NCBI GenBank assembly: GCA_965233855.1 | Contig: OZ247586.1 | Location: 1,302,001 to 1,366,000, forward strand | Origin: Megaera_A sp965233855 | GTDB lineage: Bacteria > Pseudomonadota > Alphaproteobacteria > Rickettsiales > Rickettsiaceae | DNA: 64,000 nt | Direction of reading: 5' to 3' | In this document: positions 58,100-64,000 of the stretch, piece after piece | How positions within the stretch are numbered: the stretch's first letter is position 1 | Layout: every line of letters begins with the position of its first letter | Program-made: the position numbers and the translations under genes | Notes under the pieces: model-generated | What the model was told of the DNA's origin: nothing | Databases searched by the model: none | What the model saw: only the letters and a program-made list of their open reading frames with translations

Positions 58100-60052
58100 A
58101 TGGAAAAAAGTAAGTCAGATAAAAACGCAAATAAAGAAGATGCTAAAAATCTCGAAAGTCTAGTGACTGAGGGCAAAAAGAAAGGGTTTGTTACATATGA
58201 TCAGTTGAATAAATCTATTTCTGCTACTAAGAAATTATCAGTTGAAGAGCTTGAGACAGCGATCTCAAAATTTTCAGAAGCTGGTATTGATATCATCGAA
58301 GACGATAATGAGGATATTAAATTAGATATTAACGTTAACGAAGAGTTGACGGTTAGTAATCGTACAGTTGGTGAGGAAGAAGATTCTAAGGAAGAAGTTT
58401 CTGAGAATTTAGGTTCTACGGACGATCCTGTAAGATTATATTTGCGTGATATGGGTGGTGTTGAACTTCTCTCTCGTGAGAATGAAATTGAAATTGCTAA
58501 ACGCATTGATGCTGGTAAAGAGCTAATGCTAAATTCACTTTGTGAAAGTCCGCTTGCCATAAAGCGTTTTATTAAATGGTATGAAGACCTTGTGAATGAA
58601 AAGATTTTGCTCCGAGATCTTATTGATCTTGATGCAAACCTTGATAGTGATGAATCTTTAATGGAAGAAGAAGCTGCTGAAATTGAAGCATCTGAGAAGG
58701 ATCAAGAAGATGAAATAGAATCTGCAGAAGGCGATAAAGATTCTGATGAAGAGGAGCCAGTATCGCTTTCGATTTCGGCAATGGAGGCTGAATTATTGCC
58801 TTCAATAATGGATAAGATGGAAGTTATTTCCCAAACATGTGAATTACTTTTGAGTGAAGCAAAAAAGCATTGTAAAGATGCTTCCAAAAAGAGTGTGCTA
58901 AAAGATAATAAAAAATATTCAGAAGCATTAACATTTCTCGTAAGTGAAATTACTTCTATGCATTTTAGTACGAAGCGTGTTGAAGCAATGCTTTTGGATA
59001 TTTACGATGTAAATAAGAATCTTGTGTCAAAAGAGGTGGAGTTATTAAAGCTTGCAGAAAAATATAAAGTTAAAAGAGCAGATTTCCTGAAAGAATATAA
59101 TGGTTCTGATGCAGGGGCTTTGTGGCTTGAGAAAGTTAGCAAGAAAAGAGAAGCTGCTTGGAAAAATTTCTTGCAAGAAGAATCCACAGCTATTAATCGA
59201 ATTTTAAAAGGAATAAGAGTAGTGGAATCAGAAATTGGTCTTCCAATATCTGAGTTTAAAAGAGTTGTAGGTGCTATCCAAAAAGGAGAAAGACAGGCAA
59301 CAAGAGCTAAGAAAGAGATGATTGAAGCAAATTTACGTCTTGTTATTTCTATAGCCAAAAAATATGCAAATCGTGGGCTGCAATTCTTGGATTTAATCCA
59401 GGAGGGTAATATTGGCCTAATGAAGGCTGTAGATAAGTTTGAATATAGTAGAGGTTTTAAATTTTCTACTTATGCAACTTGGTGGATTCGTCAGGCTATT
59501 ACTAGATCAATTGCAGATCAGGCAAGAACTATACGTATTCCAGTGCATATGATAGAGACTATTAACAAAATTATTCGTACAACGCGACAGATGATGGGAG
59601 AGCTTGGTTATGAACCAACACCTGCCGAAATTGCTGCAAGATTATCCATGCCGATAGATCGAGTAAGAAAAGTAATGAAAATTGCTAAAGAGCCAGTTAG
59701 TCTTGAGAATCCGGTTGGTGATGAAGATGGTAGCTATTTAGGTGACTTTATTGAAGATAAAAATGCGGTTCTTCCAAGTGAGGCAGCTTTTCAATCAAAT
59801 TTGCGTGAGACTACTACTAGAATATTATCTACTCTAACTCCAAGAGAAGAAAGGGTTCTTCGTATGAGGTTTGGTATTGGTGTTAATACTGATCATACTC
59901 TTGAAGAAGTTGGTCAGCAATTTAACGTTACTCGTGAGCGTATAAGACAGATTGAAGCTAAAGCACTTCGTAAGCTAAAGCACCCAACAAGATCAAAGAA
60001 AATGATTAGCTTTTTAAGTAGCTCAAGCAGTAGTAAGCATACTTCAAACTAG
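58100..60052 (+). CDS. rpoD: RNA polymerase primary sigma factor RpoD
   Basis: A 650-residue sigma-70. Region 1.1 lies at the N-terminus, an acidic spacer (residues ~190-225) follows DPVRLYLRDMGGVELLSREN, region 2 has YATWWIRQAITRSIADQART, region 3 follows RIPVHMIETINKI and region 4 ends with GQQFNVTRERIRQIEAKALR. Role: housekeeping promoter recognition. The internal acidic segment rich in Glu/Asp is long but typical for the family's non-conserved region. Stop is 40 bases before truA. Confidence 0.97.
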   Translation: MEKSKSDKNANKEDAKNLESLVTEGKKKGFVTYDQLNKSISATKKLSVEELETAISKFSEAGIDIIEDDNEDIKLDINVNEELTVSNRTVGEEEDSKEEVSENLGSTDDPVRLYLRDMGGVELLSRENEIEIAKRIDAGKELMLNSLCESPLAIKRFIKWYEDLVNEKILLRDLIDLDANLDSDESLMEEEAAEIEASEKDQEDEIESAEGDKDSDEEEPVSLSISAMEAELLPSIMDKMEVISQTCELLLSEAKKHCKDASKKSVLKDNKKYSEALTFLVSEITSMHFSTKRVEAMLLDIYDVNKNLVSKEVELLKLAEKYKVKRADFLKEYNGSDAGALWLEKVSKKREAAWKNFLQEESTAINRILKGIRVVESEIGLPISEFKRVVGAIQKGERQATRAKKEMIEANLRLVISIAKKYANRGLQFLDLIQEGNIGLMKAVDKFEYSRGFKFSTYATWWIRQAITRSIADQARTIRIPVHMIETINKIIRTTRQMMGELGYEPTPAEIAARLSMPIDRVRKVMKIAKEPVSLENPVGDEDGSYLGDFIEDKNAVLPSEAAFQSNLRETTTRILSTLTPREERVLRMRFGIGVNTDHTLEEVGQQFNVTRERIRQIEAKALRKLKHPTRSKKMISFLSSSSSSKHTSN

Positions 60053-60092
60053 ATTTTTTAGTAATTTATTAGACTAATAGTCGGTTATTCTT

Positions 60093-60830
60093 ATGTATAG
60101 GTATAAAATTATATTGGAATATATAGGAGCCGGCTATTGTGGTTGGCAAAGGCAAAAAGAATCATTATCACTACAGCAAATTATTGAAGAAGCAATTTTT
60201 TCTTTTACTAAAGAAAAGGTAACAGTGGCAGTTGCAGGTCGCACGGATGCTGGTGTTAACGCTTATGGTCAAGTGGCGCATTTTGATCTAAGAAATCATT
60301 ATGATCCGAGGAGATTGATGCAGTCTATTAACCATTTTTCAAGACCGCATACTATTGGAGTGGTATCTGCAGAGGAGATTGATTCTGAATTTCATGCGCG
60401 TTTTTCTGCTAAATCTAGACATTATGTATATAAGATTTTAAATCGTCCATCAATTAACATTATTAATAGTGGCTTAAAGCATTGGGTTAGGCATGATTTA
60501 GATACAGATAAAATGCAAGAGGCGGTAAAGTTTCTTCTTGGGAAGCATGATTTTAGTTCATTTCGTGCAAGTGAATGCCAGTCAAACTCGCCGATGAGGA
60601 CTCTAGATAAAATTGATATTGTTAAAGATGGAGATAGTATTGATATCCATGTCTCTGCTTTATCTTTTTTGCATCATATGGTTCGCAATATTATTGGTAG
60701 TTTGATTTTAGTTGGAGAAGGGAAATGGGAGCCGATTCAGATGAAAAACGCATTAGAAGCTAAAGATAGAAGGGCAGCTGGACCAACCGCTCCAGCACAT
60801 GGTTTATATTTTGTGAAAGTTGATTATTAA
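60093..60830 (+). CDS. truA: tRNA pseudouridine(38-40) synthase TruA
   Basis: A 245-residue TruA. The catalytic Asp lies in VAGRTDAGVNAYGQVAHFDL; GWQRQ is near the N-terminus and SFLHHMVRNIIGSLILVGEG near the C-terminus. Role: pseudouridine at positions 38-40 in the tRNA anticodon arm. It is followed by prmC after 2 bases, with which it is almost certainly translated together. Confidence 0.94.
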   Translation: MYRYKIILEYIGAGYCGWQRQKESLSLQQIIEEAIFSFTKEKVTVAVAGRTDAGVNAYGQVAHFDLRNHYDPRRLMQSINHFSRPHTIGVVSAEEIDSEFHARFSAKSRHYVYKILNRPSINIINSGLKHWVRHDLDTDKMQEAVKFLLGKHDFSSFRASECQSNSPMRTLDKIDIVKDGDSIDIHVSALSFLHHMVRNIIGSLILVGEGKWEPIQMKNALEAKDRRAAGPTAPAHGLYFVKVDY

Positions 60831-60832
60831 TT

Positions 60833-61678
60833 ATGCAAGTTCGTGACGCTTTAAAATTGGCAACAGAAAAGTTCAAAGAGAGCTCTACACCAAGTTTAGA
60901 TGCTAGGCTTTTATTAGCTTCAGTGATGGAATGTACTCAAGAAGAGTTGTTAATAAATTATGATAGTGATTTGGGTGTGAATCTTGAACAAAAGTTTTTT
61001 ACATTTGTGGAAAGAAGGGAAGAAAGGGAACCTATAGCTTATATTTTAGAGAAGCAGGAATTTTATGGTTTAGAATTTTATGTAAATAAACATGTTTTGA
61101 TCCCAAGACCGGATACGGAATTGATTATTGATTTTATTAAGGAAGATTGTCAATCTAGACATATAAATAAATCTGTAGATATTTTAGAACTAGGAGTGGG
61201 TAGCGGAGCAATCTCTGTATGTTTAGCGCAGGAGATCATTTTATCATATATAACGTCAATTGACATAAGTGATGAAGCTTTACGAGTTGCAGAAACCAAT
61301 ATTTTGAATCATCAGGTTCAAAGGCAAGTTAATTTATTAAAAAGTGATTGGTACTCAAATTTAGCAAAGTCAAAGAAATATGATTATATTGTTAGCAACC
61401 CGCCGTATATTTGTAGAACTGAGATTGGTCAAATGGCAAAAGAAACAGTGGATTATGAACCAGACCTTGCCGTATATGCTGATAATGGTGGTTTATCTTC
61501 TTATCAGGCGATCGTAGAGAATGCTTATAATTTTCTAAATGCTAATGGAAAATTAATTCTTGAAATTGGTTATTCTCAGAAATCAACTATAGTTGAAATC
61601 TTAAGGTCTTCAGGCTTTAAAGAGATACAAGTTAAGAGTGATCTAGCTGGATTAGATCGTATGATTATTGCTAGTTAA
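60833..61678 (+). CDS. prmC: Release-factor glutamine methyltransferase PrmC
   Basis: A 281-residue SAM methyltransferase. The substrate-binding helical start holds FTFVERREEREPIAYILEKQ, the SAM-binding ILELGVGSGAISVCLAQ and the catalytic NPPY in YIVSNPPYICRTE. It ends KSDLAGLDRMIIAS (family motif DLAGxxR). Role: methylates the GGQ glutamine of release factors. The start lies 2 bases after the truA stop. Confidence 0.94.
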   Translation: MQVRDALKLATEKFKESSTPSLDARLLLASVMECTQEELLINYDSDLGVNLEQKFFTFVERREEREPIAYILEKQEFYGLEFYVNKHVLIPRPDTELIIDFIKEDCQSRHINKSVDILELGVGSGAISVCLAQEIILSYITSIDISDEALRVAETNILNHQVQRQVNLLKSDWYSNLAKSKKYDYIVSNPPYICRTEIGQMAKETVDYEPDLAVYADNGGLSSYQAIVENAYNFLNANGKLILEIGYSQKSTIVEILRSSGFKEIQVKSDLAGLDRMIIAS

Positions 61679-61845
61679 AAATGTGTTTAAAATACACGTT
61701 AGTAATAAAATTAACCTTATATAACGAAATTAAAAGTTAAAAATCTATTAGATTGTTCAATCTGAACTTACAATTATTATGTGAGATATTAGAATGATTA
61801 TATTCGTAAGGTCTCTTTTTTTATAATAATTATTGGTAAATTTAA

Positions 61846-62148
61846 ATGAAAAAAGCGAAATTACTTGCTACAGCTTTTGCAGCTGCGGCTTTTTCAATTG
61901 GAAGTGCAAATGCAGATAGCCATGCTGATATGGAAAAATGTAAAGTTGTAGACAAGGATGATAAAGGGTTAATTATGGAGCATAAAGGTGATTGCGCTAC
62001 TAAAAGCAGCTCTTGCTCTGGTCATAATGTTGCTGGTGATCCAGATGCGTGGATTCTTGTTCCAAAAGGTGAGTGTGATAAAATTAACAAAGGAGATCTA
62101 TCTGGAGTTAGTGATGAAATTAAAGCTAAAATTGATGCAAAGCATTAA
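61846..62148 (+). CDS. bufA: Bufferin-type precursor (BufA1, DUF2282)
   Basis: A 100-residue exported precursor. The signal peptide MKKAKLLATAFAAAAFSIGS is cut probably after ANA. The mature part carries four cysteines at 32, 50, 57 and 77 in the DUF2282 pattern EKCxxV...GDCATKSSSCSGHN...DPDAWILVPKGECDKI. Recent family knowledge: BufA precursors are modified by the DUF692/MNIO enzyme BufB to thiooxazole-containing, copper-binding products. The BufB-like gene is downstream but now separated by an IS982. No ribosome-binding site stands out. Confidence 0.85.
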   Translation: MKKAKLLATAFAAAAFSIGSANADSHADMEKCKVVDKDDKGLIMEHKGDCATKSSSCSGHNVAGDPDAWILVPKGECDKINKGDLSGVSDEIKAKIDAKH

Positions 62149-62344
62149 CATTTAGTGTTTGAATCATTATTTGAGTTCCCTTAAAAAGGAATGGTATTAC
62201 TTCCAATCTTAAGTTTAAGCTTGGGATTGGATCGTATTGATTAAAGATTAGTCTTATACGAAATTCTTTGTTTTCACATAAAATATTTTAATACTCATAT
62301 TACTTATTAGTGCCAGCATGGTCTTGAGTTTTTTGGTTATCTTA

Positions 62345-63312
62345 ACCCGAACTATGTATAAGAAAAGGACTGCATAGCTAGTGATATTGGGGTATTCTGT
62401 ATTTTTGCAATCTAAAAAAGGTACCCCAATGAATATAGATTACGATAGTTTGTTCTGCTTTGTCGATGATTTTTGTAAAGGATTTGAAAATTGGTACAAA
62501 AAGACACTCATTACCAGTGGTATTAGAAAGCGTAATAAACCATGTAAAATGAGCTTGTCAGAAATAATAACTATCCTGATAGCTTTTCATCAATCTGGAA
62601 TGTCATGCTTTAAATATTTTTACCTAGAACTTATGAGGAATCACAGAAACTTATTCAGCTACTTAGTACATTACGATCGCTTTACAGCACTAATAAAACT
62701 TGCTTTCCCTGCTGTGGTTTGCATGCTTAAAAGCCTTGAAGGTAAGGTAACAGAATATATGTTTATAGATGCAACGCCTATGGCTGTTTGTCATAATCTT
62801 CGAGAAAAAAGACATAAAGTTTTTAAAGGATTAGCTAAAAAAGGCAAGACTTCTACTGGTTGGTTTTTTGGCTTTAAGTTGCACTTTATTCTCAATACAT
62901 TCGGAGAAATTGTAAGTATGACTATTACTGGTGGCAACGTTAATGATCGTTCTCCAGTTATGGAAATGGTGAAAGGTATTACTGGTAAACTTATTGGTGA
63001 TAAAGGGTATATATCCAAAAAACTATCCGCTGAATTATTTGAACAAAAAGTGACTTTGATTACTAAAATCAAAAAGAATATGAAAAATATTTTAATGGAT
63101 ACTACAGATAAAATGATGTTGATGCGTCGTAGTTTTATTGAGACTATATTCTCCTCTATGAAGTCATTGAATACTTTGATTCATAGTAGGCACAGATCAC
63201 CTATCAACGCTTTTTCTCACTTATTTGCTGGACTCATAAATTACCAAATTAGAACTGATAAACCATCTCTAGATCAAATGGTAAAATTAGATTCTTATGC
63301 ATAGTTGGGGTT
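62345..63312 (+). mobile_element. IS982-family insertion sequence, copy 5
   Basis: 968 bp, flanked by near-matching hexamers ATCTTA (left) and ATCATA (right), probably a decayed target duplication. It lies between the precursor gene and the DUF692 gene, in the middle of a bufferin-type locus, in the same orientation. Its DNA differs from the other copies at one silent base that I could see (AGCTTTTCAT for AGCTTTCCAT). Confidence 0.93.
62429..63304 (+). CDS. IS982-family transposase, copy 5
   Basis: Intact 291-residue transposase. Its stop is 25 bases before the DUF692 start, so transcripts from the IS may run into that gene. Confidence 0.95.
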   Translation: MNIDYDSLFCFVDDFCKGFENWYKKTLITSGIRKRNKPCKMSLSEIITILIAFHQSGMSCFKYFYLELMRNHRNLFSYLVHYDRFTALIKLAFPAVVCMLKSLEGKVTEYMFIDATPMAVCHNLREKRHKVFKGLAKKGKTSTGWFFGFKLHFILNTFGEIVSMTITGGNVNDRSPVMEMVKGITGKLIGDKGYISKKLSAELFEQKVTLITKIKKNMKNILMDTTDKMMLMRRSFIETIFSSMKSLNTLIHSRHRSPINAFSHLFAGLINYQIRTDKPSLDQMVKLDSYA

Positions 63313-63328
63313 ATCATACTAAATTTAT

Positions 63329-64000
63329 ATGCTAAATTCATCTATTGGTATCGGCCTTCGTTCGCCACATCTTAAACAATTTGTTTCTGAACAACCAGAT
63401 GTTGGTTGGGTAGAGGTTCATAGTGAGAATTTTTATTCTTTAGGCGGGCCTGCTTTTGATTGTTTGTTGGAAGTTAGAAAGAATTATCCAGTCAGTTTGC
63501 ATGGAATTGGAATGTCTCTAGGTTCTTACGAGGGGCTAGATGAGAACCATCTAAATAAGGTAAAAAAGTTAATTGATATAATTGATCCTTTTTTAGTTTC
63601 CGATCATTTATCATGGAATACTGTGTCTGATAAATTTTTGCCAGATTTGCTACCAACCCCATTTAATGATGAGTCTTTAGAAATTTTTGTTAAAAATATT
63701 TCTGTCGCACAAGAAAAGATAGGCAGAGAATTGTTATTAGAAAATCCTTCTACATATTTTGAGTTCAATGAATCGACTATGTCTGAGTTTGAGTTCTTAA
63801 ATATATTAACAAAAAAGACGGGGGCAAAGGTGATTCTAGATATAAATAATATATATGTATCTGGTTTAAATAATGGTTGGTCGCCTCTTGAATATATAAA
63901 AAATATTAATGCATCAATTGTTAAAGAGATTCATTTATCTGGTCATGTTGTCAAGGAATTATCTAACAATACGAAACTATATATAGATTCACATAGTGAT
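63329..64000 (+). CDS. bufB: DUF692/MNIO-family enzyme BufB (3' end outside window)
   Basis: The frame from the ATG at 63329 runs through the window end (224 codons, of about 280 expected). It has the metal-ligand motifs of multinuclear non-haem iron oxidases: SLHGIGMS (His58), VSDHLSW (Asp92/His93), LLLENPST (Glu139), VILDINNIYVS (Asp171, Asn174), IHLSGH (His202, His206) and YIDSHSD (Asp220, His222). Family members modify cysteines of DUF2282 precursors. The ATG lies 17 bases from the IS982 end, has no obvious ribosome-binding site, and its original link to the precursor gene has been cut. Confidence 0.9.
   Translation, partial: MLNSSIGIGLRSPHLKQFVSEQPDVGWVEVHSENFYSLGGPAFDCLLEVRKNYPVSLHGIGMSLGSYEGLDENHLNKVKKLIDIIDPFLVSDHLSWNTVSDKFLPDLLPTPFNDESLEIFVKNISVAQEKIGRELLLENPSTYFEFNESTMSEFEFLNILTKKTGAKVILDINNIYVSGLNNGWSPLEYIKNINASIVKEIHLSGHVVKELSNNTKLYIDSHSD

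Overview
This window is AT-rich (roughly 30% GC by eye) and comes from an alphaproteobacterium, most likely an intracellular member of the order Rickettsiales. The evidence is a 23S-5S rRNA pair with no 16S rRNA upstream; a conserved greA / dnaG-rpoD block; a parvulin gene divergent from secA; a GapR/DUF2312 protein; a patatin-like phospholipase of the intracellular-bacterium type; proP-putA, sco1, BioY and TrpXYZ-type transport genes; and heavy insertion-sequence load with many broken genes. It is less reduced than Rickettsia proper: pgi, prs, a uridine kinase, queF and a probable fliX (flagellar regulator) are or were present. I cannot name genus or family from sequence alone.

Layout. 1-9.8 kb: lipid A acyltransferase end, hydrolase, unknown genes, ubiX, queF, gapR, an IS6/IS481 scrap heap, a large patatin phospholipase, obgE. 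9.9-14.7 kb: IS481, an IS6-family element with another IS481 nested inside it, remnants of an ABC exporter and a membrane protein, and the first of five IS982 copies. 14.8-18.1 kb: 5S and 23S rRNA on the minus strand with a clear sigma-70 promoter. 18.3-21.1 kb: a TrpXYZ-type ABC importer operon preceded by a possible Trp-rich leader peptide. 21.1-34.5 kb: two small tandem paralogues, pgi, ffh, fliX-like, IS982, nhaC-like, parvulin, secA, amidotransferase, hemB, sco1, tRNA-Ser(GGA). 34.8-38.3 kb: an accessory patch (SRPBCC, MarR, DUF2431 remnant, AraC-GyrI pseudogene, IS982, secreted-protein remnant). 38.3-54.1 kb: prs, tsaB, ompW-like, proP-putA, bioY, a regulator/aminotransferase pair, ABC-F, udk, IS982, EamA, GNAT. 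54.1-64 kb: rpoH, greA, dolichol-kinase-like, dnaG, rpoD, truA, prmC, and a bufferin-type RiPP locus (DUF2282 precursor and DUF692/MNIO enzyme) split by the fifth IS982.

IS elements cover about 10 kb of the 64 kb. IS982 copies are almost identical and several keep 6-7 bp target duplications, so the burst is recent. Many genes carry one-base indels, mostly at short homopolymers, or single in-frame TAG codons. These mean either active pseudogenization or uncorrected sequencing errors.

The most interesting items are the interrupted bufferin locus at the right edge, the possible tryptophan leader before the TrpXYZ-type operon, a perfect 12-bp operator-like dyad before a YheO-like regulator, the tandem small unknown family near 21.3 kb, the patatin with a strongly basic NLS-like tail, and an IS982 fold-back hairpin over the transposase start codon.
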